Of a stretch of DNA of 13,801 bases, positions 6,542 through 13,703 are shown piece by piece. Positions within the stretch are counted from its first letter, which is position 1. Every line of letters begins with the position of its first letter. The notes under the pieces are model-generated. The model did no database searches. It worked only from the letters and a program-made list of their open reading frames with translations, and was not told the DNA's origin. The translations under genes were made by a program, and so were the position numbers. The DNA is from Thiotrichaceae bacterium (GTDB lineage Bacteria; Pseudomonadota; Gammaproteobacteria; Thiotrichales; Thiotrichaceae), in NCBI GenBank assembly GCA_027030285.1, contig JALVFC010000129.1, positions 1 through 13,801 of the forward strand, given 5' to 3'.

Positions 6542-8221
6542 ATGAACGATACAACAAAGCCGCTCAACTTTATTGAAAAAATCATTACCGAAGATCTTCA
6601 ATCCGGTAAGATCAAACAGGTGAAAACACGTTTTCCTCCAGAGCCCAATGGTTATCTACATATTGGGCATGCCAAGTCAATTGTGCTTAATTTTGGATTG
6701 GCAAAGACCTTCGGTGGTACTTGTAATCTGCGTTTTGATGACACCAACCCCGCCAAAGAAGAAGTTGAATATGTAGAATCCATAAAAGAAGATGTGCGCT
6801 GGCTGGGTTTTAAATGGGATGGTGCAGTGCGCTTTGCATCAGATTATTTTGATCAGCTTCATGCATGGGCGGTTTATTTGATTGAGGAAGGCAAGGCTTA
6901 TGTGTGTGATCTAAGCCAGCAGGAGGCACGTGAATATCGTGGTACGTTGACAGAACCCGGTAAAAACAGTCCTTACCGGGAGCGTTCCATTGAAGAAAAT
7001 CTTCGCTTGTTTGAAAAAATGCGCAAGGGCGAATTTGCTGAAGGTAGTTGTACGTTGCGTGTAAAAATTGATATGGCTCATCCAAATATGCAGATGCGGG
7101 ATCCAGTGATATATCGCATCAAAAAACAGAAGCATCATCAAACGGGTGACAAGTGGTGTATTTATCCATCCTATGACTTTGCACATGGTCAGGAAGATGC
7201 TATTGAAGGGATTACTCACTCTATCTGTACGCTGGAATTTGAAGAACATCGCCCGCTGTATGACTGGTTTATAGAAAACCTGCCTGTACCTGCAACTCCG
7301 CATCAATACGAGTTTTCCCGCTTGAATGTAAACTATACAGTAACCAGCAAGCGCAAACTGAAACAACTGGTTGATGAAAAATACGTGGATGGTTGGGATG
7401 ATCCGCGCATGCCGACAATCTCAGGCATGCGGCGTCGTGGCTTTACACCCAAATCTATTCGAGAGTTCTGTGATATGGCGGGTGTGACACGCACTGATGG
7501 CGTGGTTGATGTCAGTATGCTGGAATTTGCTATCCGTGAGGACTTAAATGCCAATGCGGTACGCGCCATGTGCGTATTACGCCCGTTAAAAGTGGTATTA
7601 ACTAATTACCCGGAAGATAAAAAAGAAGTAATGATTGCTCCAGGACACCCGCAACGTGATGACCTGGGGACACGTAAACTACCTTTTGGACGCGAGATTT
7701 ATATTGATCAGGATGATTTCCGTGAGTCCGCAAACAAGAAATACAAGCGTCTGGTAATTGGCAAGCGGGTAAGACTCAGGAATGCCTATATTATTGAAGC
7801 CGACGAAGCAATCAGGGATGACCAGGGAGAGATCATCGAAGTGCGTGCCAGAGTGATTGAGGATACCGTTGGCAAGAATCCAGCTGATGGTATCAAAGCA
7901 AAAGGCGTGATTCACTGGGTATCTGCAGATGAATCTATAGATTGTGAAGTGCGGTTGTATGATCGCTTATTCACTGAAGCATCTCCGGATGCTGGTGGTA
8001 AGGATTTTCTGCAATCAATCAACCCGTATAGCCTGGAAGTTGTCCAGGGCTGTAAAGGAGAGGTAAGTCTAGCACAGGCAACAACAGAAGATCATTATCA
8101 GTTTGAGCGAGAGGGTTATTTTATTTTGGATTCCAGGTATTCAAGTGCGGATAAACCTGTCTTTAACAGAACGATTGGCTTGAGAGATACCTGGGATAAG
8201 GCTAAAGACAAAATCGGCTGA
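6542..8221 (+). CDS. glnS: glutaminyl-tRNA synthetase
   Basis: GlnRS charges tRNA-Gln with glutamine using ATP. The 559-residue protein is close to the E. coli length (about 553). The class I signatures are present: FPPEPNGYLHIGHAKS with HIGH at 40-43, and VTSKRKL at 267-273 as the KMSKS equivalent. DDPRMPTISGMRRRG at 286-300 is typical of GlnRS rather than GluRS. The C-terminal half carries the beta-barrel anticodon-binding region. A dedicated GlnRS suggests direct charging of tRNA-Gln rather than the Glu-tRNA amidation route. ATG 6542 begins MNDTTKPLNFIEKIITEDL, as expected for the family, with only a weak purine-rich sequence before it. The gene converges on pntB across a 436-base gap. Confidence 0.97.
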   Translation: MNDTTKPLNFIEKIITEDLQSGKIKQVKTRFPPEPNGYLHIGHAKSIVLNFGLAKTFGGTCNLRFDDTNPAKEEVEYVESIKEDVRWLGFKWDGAVRFASDYFDQLHAWAVYLIEEGKAYVCDLSQQEAREYRGTLTEPGKNSPYRERSIEENLRLFEKMRKGEFAEGSCTLRVKIDMAHPNMQMRDPVIYRIKKQKHHQTGDKWCIYPSYDFAHGQEDAIEGITHSICTLEFEEHRPLYDWFIENLPVPATPHQYEFSRLNVNYTVTSKRKLKQLVDEKYVDGWDDPRMPTISGMRRRGFTPKSIREFCDMAGVTRTDGVVDVSMLEFAIREDLNANAVRAMCVLRPLKVVLTNYPEDKKEVMIAPGHPQRDDLGTRKLPFGREIYIDQDDFRESANKKYKRLVIGKRVRLRNAYIIEADEAIRDDQGEIIEVRARVIEDTVGKNPADGIKAKGVIHWVSADESIDCEVRLYDRLFTEASPDAGGKDFLQSINPYSLEVVQGCKGEVSLAQATTEDHYQFEREGYFILDSRYSSADKPVFNRTIGLRDTWDKAKDKIG

Positions 8222-8283
8222 TCTCGCCGCCCTATTGATCGTTGTTTTGGTACATTCACAACAGTAAGTTATTCATTGTCATC

Positions 8284-8304
8284 TGTGGATAACTTTGTGG
8301 ATAA
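8284..8304 (-). promoter_or_regulatory. tandem DnaA boxes (two perfect TTATCCACA)
   Basis: Two copies of TGTGGATAA (minus-strand TTATCCACA) lie at 8284-8292 and 8296-8304 in the same orientation with a 3-base gap. Two high-affinity boxes this close should bind DnaA cooperatively. They sit 63 bases past the glnS stop codon. Confidence 0.8.
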
Positions 8305-8385
8305 AAGAGGTTGGAAAAAAATTACTTTACAAGTTTCTTCTAAGTCTCTGAAATATGTGACAAGGAGATTTTATAAGTAATGAAT

Positions 8386-8398
8386 TATCAATATCTTA
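8386..8398 (+). promoter_or_regulatory. candidate IHF binding site
   Basis: TATCAATATCTTA matches the IHF consensus WATCAANNNNTTR at every defined position. It lies between the tandem DnaA boxes and the box at 8456. A match of this kind can occur by chance about once in a window this size, so its position among DnaA boxes is the main support. Confidence 0.45.
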
Positions 8399-8419
8399 TA
8401 TAGTGGTTATCCCTTGATT

Positions 8420-8445
8420 GGTTGTTGATTGATAATCAGCCAACC
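8420..8445 (+). repeat. imperfect inverted repeat (hairpin)
   Basis: GGTTG at 8420-8424 pairs with CAACC at 8441-8445. After one bulged base, TTGATT (8425-8430) pairs with AATCAG (8434-8439), including one G-T pair, around a 3-base loop. The arm also contains a direct repeat of TTGATTG (8414-8420 and 8425-8431). It ends 10 bases before the DnaA box at 8456. Confidence 0.5.
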
Positions 8446-8455
8446 CAGGTTGTTC

Positions 8456-8464
8456 TGTGAATAA
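8456..8464 (-). promoter_or_regulatory. DnaA box (TTATTCACA)
   Basis: TGTGAATAA on the plus strand is a perfect TTATNCACA match on the minus strand, in the same orientation as the tandem pair at 8284-8304. Confidence 0.7.
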
Positions 8465-8562
8465 CAAGAGTTTGCGTCTATCTAGACAGGCTAATGCCAG
8501 CACGACTGATGGTGATGATGTTGTGAGCAGGCAACAATCCATAGCGGTTTAATCTGCGGAGA

Positions 8563-8602
8563 TGCAATCTCACGAAGTGATGAATTTGATCGTGAGATTG
8601 CA
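8563..8602 (+). terminator. perfect 13-bp inverted repeat, candidate terminator
   Basis: TGCAATCTCACGA (8563-8575) and its exact complement TCGTGAGATTGCA (8590-8602) flank a 14-base loop. On the plus strand the stem is followed by GTTTTAAAT. It could end transcription from glnS, although it is about 340 bases past the glnS stop and the T-run is short. The loop and right arm contain a GATC. A protein-binding site is the alternative. Confidence 0.45.
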
Positions 8603-8625
8603 GTTTTAAATATGATCTATAAGAT

Positions 8626-8644
8626 ATGTAGAATGATTCTACAT
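8626..8644. repeat. perfect 9-bp palindrome next to the pntB stop
   Basis: ATGTAGAATGATTCTACAT has two perfect 9-base arms around a single central base, 13 bases beyond the pntB stop codon. The near-absence of a loop makes it look more like a protein-binding palindrome than an intrinsic terminator. A 7-pair stem with a 5-base loop could still act as a weak terminator or stabilise the pnt mRNA 3' end. Confidence 0.5.
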
Positions 8645-8657
8645 GCTGATCTGTTTG

Positions 8658-10034
8658 CTAGATTTCCTTGATATCCGAGACAAGATCATTAGCAACCTGC
8701 TGGGCATCGCCATATAGCATGCGAGTGTTATCTGCAAAGAACAAGTGGTTCTCAATACCGGAGAAGCCCTTGCCCTTGCCCCGTTTGATGACAATTACAT
8801 TCTTTGATTTATCCGCATTTAGAATTGGCATGCCATGAATCGGACTATTCGGATCAGTACGTGCAGCAGGGTTTACAACATCATTCGCACCGATAACCAG
8901 AGTGACATCAGTGGTAGGGAATTCCTCATTAATTTCATCTAGATCATAGATAATATCGTAGGGAACCCCCGCCTCAGCGAGCAAGACATTCATGTGACCA
9001 GGCATACGCCCAGCAACTGGGTGGATGGCAAACTTTACAGTTACACCACGCTCCTGGAGTTGCTTTACTAATTCCCAAATCTTGTGCTGAGCCTGAGCAA
9101 CTGCCATACCATAGCCGGGTACAATAATCACTTTTTCAGCAAATGCCATCATCACGGCAGCATCAGAAGCCTCAATTTCCTTCATGGAGCCAGTAACTTC
9201 CTGAGCCTCACCGCTGGCTTCACCAAAGTTGCTGAATAATACATTGCTGATAGGTCGGTTCATGGCCTTTGCCATGAGCTGTGTTAACAAGGTGCCAGCC
9301 GAGCCGACAACAATACCAGCTATCATCATTGCAGGATTGGCGAGCACATAACCTTCAAAACCAACAGCCAGACCAGTCAGTGCATTAAACAGGGAAATAA
9401 CTACAGGCATATCCGCACCACCGATGGGCACAGCCATCATGGCACCAAATAGCAGTGACAGTAAAAAGAATACAAACAAAACAAACATGCTGTAATCACT
9501 GCCGCCAAAGGCAATCATCAGTCCCAGAATCACAGTCACCAGGAAAGTAATGCCATTTACCAGTTGCTGCCCCGGAAAGCGTAAGGTTTTACGCATAATG
9601 CCCTGCAACTTTGCATATGCCACCAGTGATCCGGAAAAAGCCATTGTGCCAATGAGTGCACCAATCACAGCCAGAATCTGTACTATCTGACTCATATTCT
9701 CCTGACGTATCAGTTCCACCGCAGCAATCAGTGCAGCAGCACCACCGCCGAGTCCGTTATACAGAGCAACCATTTGCGGCATGTCAGTCATGGCCACCTT
9801 TTTTCCTGAACTCCATGCCAGATAACCACCCAGTCCCATGGCAATGGTGATCAGAATCATTTTTTCAAAACCATGAATGGAGGGGTGAAAGTAGGTTGCC
9901 AGTGTAGCTATCACCATTCCCACTCCAGCCCAAACTATGCCTTTACGAGCATGGCTGGGGGAGCTCATCTTTTTTAGTCCATAAATAAACAGGACAGCAG
10001 CAGCAAAGTAGGAAGCCTGAACAAGGTAATCCAT
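8658..10034 (-). CDS. pntB: proton-translocating NAD(P) transhydrogenase, beta subunit
   Basis: PntB supplies most of the membrane domain and the NADP(H)-binding domain III of the enzyme, which uses the proton gradient to drive hydride transfer from NADH to NADP+. The 458-residue protein has many hydrophobic segments through about residue 250. The NADP-binding domain follows, with PGYGMAVAQAQ at 306-316, AIHPVAGRMPGHMNVLLAEA at 336-355 and IGANDVVNPAAR at 381-392. The segment QMVALYNGLGGG near 87-98 has Asn where E. coli PntB has the proton-channel residue His91. The ATG overlaps the pntAb stop (TAATG) and is preceded by a strong AAGGAG, so the genes are co-transcribed and probably translationally coupled. 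Confidence 0.97.
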   Translation of the reverse strand: MDYLVQASYFAAAVLFIYGLKKMSSPSHARKGIVWAGVGMVIATLATYFHPSIHGFEKMILITIAMGLGGYLAWSSGKKVAMTDMPQMVALYNGLGGGAAALIAAVELIRQENMSQIVQILAVIGALIGTMAFSGSLVAYAKLQGIMRKTLRFPGQQLVNGITFLVTVILGLMIAFGGSDYSMFVLFVFFLLSLLFGAMMAVPIGGADMPVVISLFNALTGLAVGFEGYVLANPAMMIAGIVVGSAGTLLTQLMAKAMNRPISNVLFSNFGEASGEAQEVTGSMKEIEASDAAVMMAFAEKVIIVPGYGMAVAQAQHKIWELVKQLQERGVTVKFAIHPVAGRMPGHMNVLLAEAGVPYDIIYDLDEINEEFPTTDVTLVIGANDVVNPAARTDPNSPIHGMPILNADKSKNVIVIKRGKGKGFSGIENHLFFADNTRMLYGDAQQVANDLVSDIKEI

Positions 10035-10330
10035 TATTTGTCTCCTTTTTTGTCACCTGATGACTTAAACATTTCCAGCATGCGTTCGGTAACGACATAA
10101 CCACCAGCGGCATTACCGGCAGCCAGTAACACGGCAAAGAAACCAATAATCATTTCCAGCTTTGTATCAGCATGACCCAGCGCAACCATGGCGCCAACCA
10201 GGACAATACCGTGAACAAAGTTGGAGCCAGACATCAAGGGGGTATGCAGGATGACAGGAACCTTGGAAATGACTTCATAGCCGGTAAAGGCAGCCAACAT
10301 AAAAATATAAAGTGCAACGAAGCCTTCCAT
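10034..10330 (-). CDS. pntAb: proton-translocating NAD(P) transhydrogenase, alpha subunit part 2
   Basis: This 98-residue protein is the membrane portion of the alpha subunit, encoded separately as in Rhodospirillum rubrum-type transhydrogenases. It has three hydrophobic segments, at about 4-20, 37-52 and 57-78, and a charged C-terminal tail. His40 lies in SNFVHGIVLVGAM, at the place where two-part alpha subunits carry a proton-pathway histidine. The ATG overlaps the pntAa stop by one base (TGATG), with AAGGAG upstream. It has no enzymatic domain of its own and works only with PntAa and PntB. Confidence 0.93.
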   Translation of the reverse strand: MEGFVALYIFMLAAFTGYEVISKVPVILHTPLMSGSNFVHGIVLVGAMVALGHADTKLEMIIGFFAVLLAAGNAAGGYVVTERMLEMFKSSGDKKGDK

Positions 10331-11460
10331 CAGCTTTCTCCTTCTAGTTGTTCGCGTGTCGCTTGATGACGTATTTCACCTTCGTGAGTTAACAATGCCC
10401 CACTGATAACCTCATCATCAAAATCAGGTTTAAATTCGCCATCAATAATCATAGGTGATAAAAAATTAAACAGGTTTTTAGCATACATTTCACTGGCATG
10501 CACTGGAACCTGACTGGCAACATTTAATGGAGCATGAATAATAACACCATTGTGTTCCAGAGTTTGACCGGGCTGTGTGAGGGTACAGTTGCCTCCGCTC
10601 TCGGCAGCTAGGTCAATAATAACCGCTCCTTTTTTCATACCGTCTACTGTTGCTTCAGGAATAATTTTAGGAGCAGGTCGGCCGGGTACAGAAGCCGTAG
10701 TAATCAGAACATCAGCCTGGGCAATATAACCTGCCAGTTCCTGCTGTTGCTGCTGTTTCTCTTCATCGGTGAGTTCACGTGCATAGCCACCCTCACCTGT
10801 TGCAGAAATGCTAAGCTCAATAGCTTTGGCTCCCAGTGATTCAATTTGCTCTTTGGTTTCTGGGCGCACATCATAAGCCTCTACCATTGCTCCAAGCCGC
10901 TTTGCAGTCGCAATAGCCTGTAATCCGGCGACACCAACTCCAATAACTATGACCTTGGAGGGACGAATAGTGCCAGCAGCAGTTGTTAACATGGGGAAAA
11001 AACGCGGTGCCAGATCAGCCCCCATAATTGCAGCCTTGTAACCCGCAACAGCCGCTTGTGAAGACAGTACATCCATGGATTGAGCGCGTGAGATACGCGG
11101 CACCAGCTCCATCGCAAAGCTGGTAATATTTTTTTCGTTAAGCCTGGCAACAACATCAGCATGCTTGTGGGCAAGCAGTGTGCCGACCAATACACTGTTA
11201 TCGCGCATTTTATCAACTTCATCAACCGTAGGAGTTTGTACTCGCAGGATGATGTCAGCCTGTTGGGCAAGATCGGTTGCGGACTCTACTATAGTGGCGC
11301 CAGCAAATAGTTCATCTGGCATCAGCGCAGCAAGTCCTGCTCCTTTTTCAACAAGAACTTCAGCACCAAGCTTGCCTAGTTTTTTAATGACGGTAGGCTC
11401 AATGGCGACACGGCGTTCACCTTCGGCGGTTTCACGTGGTATACCCACTTTTAATGTCAT
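10330..11460 (-). CDS. pntAa: proton-translocating NAD(P) transhydrogenase, alpha subunit part 1
   Basis: This 376-residue soluble subunit is domain I, which binds NAD(H) and exchanges hydride with the NADP domain of PntB. It begins MTLKVGIPRETAEGERRVAI, like alanine dehydrogenase relatives. The catalytic-region motif RISRAQSMD is at 122-130 and the Rossmann motif GVGVAGLQAIATAKRLGA at 174-191. The mobile-loop region GGYARELTDEE at 224-234 is followed by a run of five Gln at 236-240. Lack of a membrane tail matches the split-alpha form. ATG 11460 is preceded by a good AAAGGAG. It is the first gene of pntAa-pntAb-pntB and is divergent from the P-loop gene at 11735 across 274 bases. Confidence 0.96.
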   Translation of the reverse strand: MTLKVGIPRETAEGERRVAIEPTVIKKLGKLGAEVLVEKGAGLAALMPDELFAGATIVESATDLAQQADIILRVQTPTVDEVDKMRDNSVLVGTLLAHKHADVVARLNEKNITSFAMELVPRISRAQSMDVLSSQAAVAGYKAAIMGADLAPRFFPMLTTAAGTIRPSKVIVIGVGVAGLQAIATAKRLGAMVEAYDVRPETKEQIESLGAKAIELSISATGEGGYARELTDEEKQQQQQELAGYIAQADVLITTASVPGRPAPKIIPEATVDGMKKGAVIIDLAAESGGNCTLTQPGQTLEHNGVIIHAPLNVASQVPVHASEMYAKNLFNFLSPMIIDGEFKPDFDDEVISGALLTHEGEIRHQATREQLEGES

Positions 11461-11627
11461 AAAGAAACTCCTTTGTATGTAAATAAGAGCGCAGCGTACC
11501 CAGTAATTAAGATCAGTTGCCTTTATTTTTCTCAGGCAAGTACGAAAAGAAGAGGCATTCTAACGGAAAAGGGCTAATAAATGCACCCCCATTCGCTGCA
11601 TAATGGCTTGTTTAGTGTTGAAACTGT

Positions 11628-11656
11628 TTTTCAGGAAATTGCTCAGTCGTTATACT
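11628..11656 (+). promoter_or_regulatory. candidate promoter of the P-loop/metA operon
   Basis: TTTTCA (11628-11633) and TATACT (11651-11656) are separated by 17 bases, matching sigma-70 hexamers at 4 of 6 and 5 of 6 positions. Transcription would begin near 11663, just before the inverted repeat at 11668-11702, giving a leader of roughly 70 bases. Confidence 0.45.
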
Positions 11657-11667
11657 AGCAGGCAAAT

Positions 11668-11702
11668 AAGTATGCCAGTAAAGATAAAATAACGGCATAC
11701 TT
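11668..11702 (+). repeat. inverted repeat in the leader of the P-loop/metA operon
   Basis: AAGTATGCC (11668-11676) and GGCATACTT (11694-11702) are perfect 9-base complements around a 17-base A-rich loop, followed by TTG and an A/T-rich stretch. If transcription starts near 11663 the repeat would fold at the very 5' end of the mRNA, 32 bases before the ATG. It may be an operator or a leader hairpin; the short T-run makes an intrinsic attenuator only possible. Confidence 0.45.
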
Positions 11703-11734
11703 TTGAAATTATAATACTTTTAAAAGAATGTGCC

Positions 11735-12583
11735 ATGAAACTAGATGTAGATGAATTTATAAGCTGGAAGCATAAGTCGATAACATTACTGGGTATGTCA
11801 GGCGTAGGAAAGACTTTCCTGTCCACCCTGCTAAGAAAAAATGACTGGTTTCATTATTCTGGGGATTACCGCATCGGTACGCGCTACCTGAATGAAGCGA
11901 TACTGGATAACATTAAGCTACAAGCCATGCAGGTGCCATTTTTAAGAGACTTGCTGCGTAGCGACTCCATCTATATTGAAAATAACATCACGGTTGACCA
12001 CCTGAAGCCAGTGTCAACTTATCTCGGTAAATTAGGGAATGTAGAAAAAGGAGGATTGCCGTTAAAAGAATATAAAAAGCGTCAGGCACAGCACCGTCAG
12101 GCAGAGATAGCAGCAATGCTGGATGTGCCGGATTTTATTGGCAAGGCGCAGAGTATTTATGGCTTTAACCACTTTATAAATGATGCTGGTGGCAGTGTCT
12201 GTGAGCTGGAGGATGACTCAGTCATGAAATTACTGGCGGAGCATACGCTTATCCTTTATATCAAGGCATCAAAAGCAGATGAGGAGATGCTCATCGAAAG
12301 AGCAAAAACAGCACCCAAGCCCATGTATTATCGACCAGATTTTCTGGACAAGTTACTGGCAGAATACATGCAGGAGAATAACCAGCCCTATGCTTCCATG
12401 ATTGACCCAGACAGTTTTGTACTTTGGTCATTTCCCAAATTGTTTTATTCTCGGATACCGCGTTATGATGCCATTGCTAAAAAATATGGTTATAGCGTAA
12501 GTACAGAAGAATTATTTCAGGTTAAAACAGAAACGGATTTCGTTGAACTGGTGGCAGAAGCCATCAGAAGAAACAAGGATTAG
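11735..12583 (+). CDS. P-loop NTPase of unknown function, kinase-like, in operon with metA
   Basis: I do not recognise a named function. The 282-residue protein has a clear Walker A motif, GMSGVGKT, at residues 20-27 right after a beta-strand (SITLLG), as in shikimate- or adenylate-kinase-like proteins. YSGDYRIGTRY at 41-51 sits where such kinases place substrate-binding acidic and basic residues. NDAGGSVCEL at 149-158 and the strand LILYIKA at 172-178 come next, and ERAKTAPKPMYYRPDFL at 188-204 could be a lid or nucleotide-base region. There is no membrane segment or signal peptide. The ribosome binding site is weak (AAAAGA). The stop is 3 bases before the metA ATG and metA's AAGGA lies inside this gene's end, so the two are co-translated. 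An accessory role in homoserine or methionine metabolism is inferred from context only. Confidence 0.75.
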   Translation: MKLDVDEFISWKHKSITLLGMSGVGKTFLSTLLRKNDWFHYSGDYRIGTRYLNEAILDNIKLQAMQVPFLRDLLRSDSIYIENNITVDHLKPVSTYLGKLGNVEKGGLPLKEYKKRQAQHRQAEIAAMLDVPDFIGKAQSIYGFNHFINDAGGSVCELEDDSVMKLLAEHTLILYIKASKADEEMLIERAKTAPKPMYYRPDFLDKLLAEYMQENNQPYASMIDPDSFVLWSFPKLFYSRIPRYDAIAKKYGYSVSTEELFQVKTETDFVELVAEAIRRNKD

Positions 12584-12586
12584 TTT

Positions 12587-13651
12587 ATGCCACTAGTTGC
12601 ACACAATAATCTGCCCACGTTTGCCAGGTTACGCAAGGAAGGTCAACGTGTATTGCCTGCAGAAAAAGCACATCAGCAGGATATTCGTGAACAGCATATT
12701 GGCTTGTTGAATATGATGCCTGATGCAGCATTGGAGGCAACAGAAAGACAGTTTTATCGCCTGATTGGTGAGAGTAATCCCATCATCCAGATCTATATTC
12801 ATCCCTTTACCCTTCCCGAATTACCACGCGGAGAAAAAGCGCAACAGCACATAAAACAATATTACGAAACATTTGAAAACTTGCAACAGGAAGGTTTGGA
12901 TGCCCTCATTATTACGGGTGCCAATGTAACTCAGCCCAACCTGTCTGACGAACCTTTCTGGGAGCCTTTAACAGAAGTAGTTACCTGGGCAACACAAAAT
13001 GTGGCATCTACACTGTGCTCCTGTCTGGCAACACATGCTGTTATGGAGTTCCGTCATGGACAAAAACGCAGAGCCCTCGGCGAAAAGCGCTGGGGGGTAT
13101 ATTCACATCATATTACCGATCAACATCCACTGGTACGCGGTGTAAACAGTAAGTTTGACGTACCACATTCCCGCTATAACCAGATAGACAGGGGGCAGTT
13201 TGAAGCCGCAAATGCAAGAGTACTGGCAGAAAGTGAGGCAGGTGTTCATTTAGCAGTCAGTCAGGATGGGTTACGCTTGGTCTACTTTCAGGGACATCCG
13301 GAATATGATGCGATTAGTTTATTGAAAGAGTATAAGCGAGAAGTTTATCGTTTCTTTCATCAACAACGCCCGGACTACCCTCCATTCCCGGTGAATTATT
13401 TTGATGACTATACTCAGGCATTATTTGATGAGTACCAGCAAAGAATACTGGCAGCAATACATAACAATGAGGAATTGCCAGAGTTTCCGGAAAAACTGAT
13501 TGTGCACCGTATCCACAATACCTGGCACGATACAGGTGAAGCAATTGTTGGTAAGTGGCTTGGACTGGTTTACCAGTATACAAACAGGGACAGACGTTTG
13601 TATTTAATGGAGGAAGTAGACCCTGAGAACCCCTTGGGTCTTGTTAAATAG
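12587..13651 (+). CDS. metA: MetA-family homoserine O-acyltransferase (probably O-succinyltransferase)
   Basis: MetA activates homoserine by acyl transfer from an acyl-CoA, the first committed step of methionine synthesis. The 354-residue protein is longer than E. coli MetA (309). It keeps the glutamine-amidotransferase-like catalytic set: Cys146 in TLCSCLATHA, and His237 and Glu239 in GHPEYDA, aligning with E. coli Cys142, His235 and Glu237. HSRYNQI at 194-200 and Arg251 are also conserved. The residue aligned with E. coli Gly111 (succinyl-specific) or the Glu of acetyl-specific relatives is Thr115 in TGANVT, so the acyl donor cannot be read from that position. The extra length is mainly at the C-terminus. 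The ATG is 3 bases after the P-loop gene, with AAGGA upstream. Confidence 0.88.
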   Translation: MPLVAHNNLPTFARLRKEGQRVLPAEKAHQQDIREQHIGLLNMMPDAALEATERQFYRLIGESNPIIQIYIHPFTLPELPRGEKAQQHIKQYYETFENLQQEGLDALIITGANVTQPNLSDEPFWEPLTEVVTWATQNVASTLCSCLATHAVMEFRHGQKRRALGEKRWGVYSHHITDQHPLVRGVNSKFDVPHSRYNQIDRGQFEAANARVLAESEAGVHLAVSQDGLRLVYFQGHPEYDAISLLKEYKREVYRFFHQQRPDYPPFPVNYFDDYTQALFDEYQQRILAAIHNNEELPEFPEKLIVHRIHNTWHDTGEAIVGKWLGLVYQYTNRDRRLYLMEEVDPENPLGLVK

Positions 13652-13671
13652 CCCACAAAACTGAAAAAAAA

Positions 13672-13703
13672 TTTGCCAGATGTAAAAAAATATTTGACAG
13701 ATG
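13672..13703 (+). repeat. direct repeat TTTG(C/A)CAGATG overlapping a promoter
   Basis: TTTGCCAGATG (13672-13682) and TTTGACAGATG (13693-13703) differ at one base and start 21 bases apart, two helical turns. The second copy contains the -35 hexamer of the promoter that follows, so the pair could be a regulator-binding site. Confidence 0.4.

Larger units (their letters stand above)
8222..8657. other. glnS-pntB intergenic region with second DnaA-box/IHF cluster
   Basis: This 436-base noncoding stretch between convergent genes holds three perfect DnaA boxes (8284-8292, 8296-8304, 8456-8464). It also has a consensus IHF site (8386-8398), an AT-rich middle (about 8310-8410) and GATC sites at 8237, 8588, 8614 and 8648, with another at 8220 on its edge. 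Three inverted repeats lie at 8420-8445, 8563-8602 and 8626-8644. I see no convincing gene. The mix of DnaA boxes, an IHF site and GATC sites resembles enterobacterial oriC or a DnaA-titrating locus such as datA, but both neighbouring genes are transcribed toward it, which would be head-on to forks leaving an origin here. Confidence 0.55.

Noticed and set aside
6911..7366. Minus-strand open frame of 151 codons inside glnS
   Set aside because: It is antisense to a strongly conserved glnS segment, has no ribosome binding site or recognisable domain, and is a shadow frame.
11710..11715. Perfect TATAAT just before the P-loop gene
   Set aside because: There is no -35 hexamer at a suitable distance (AAATAA at the expected place). 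In this A/T-rich stretch it is weaker than the spaced pair at 11628-11656, though it remains possible.
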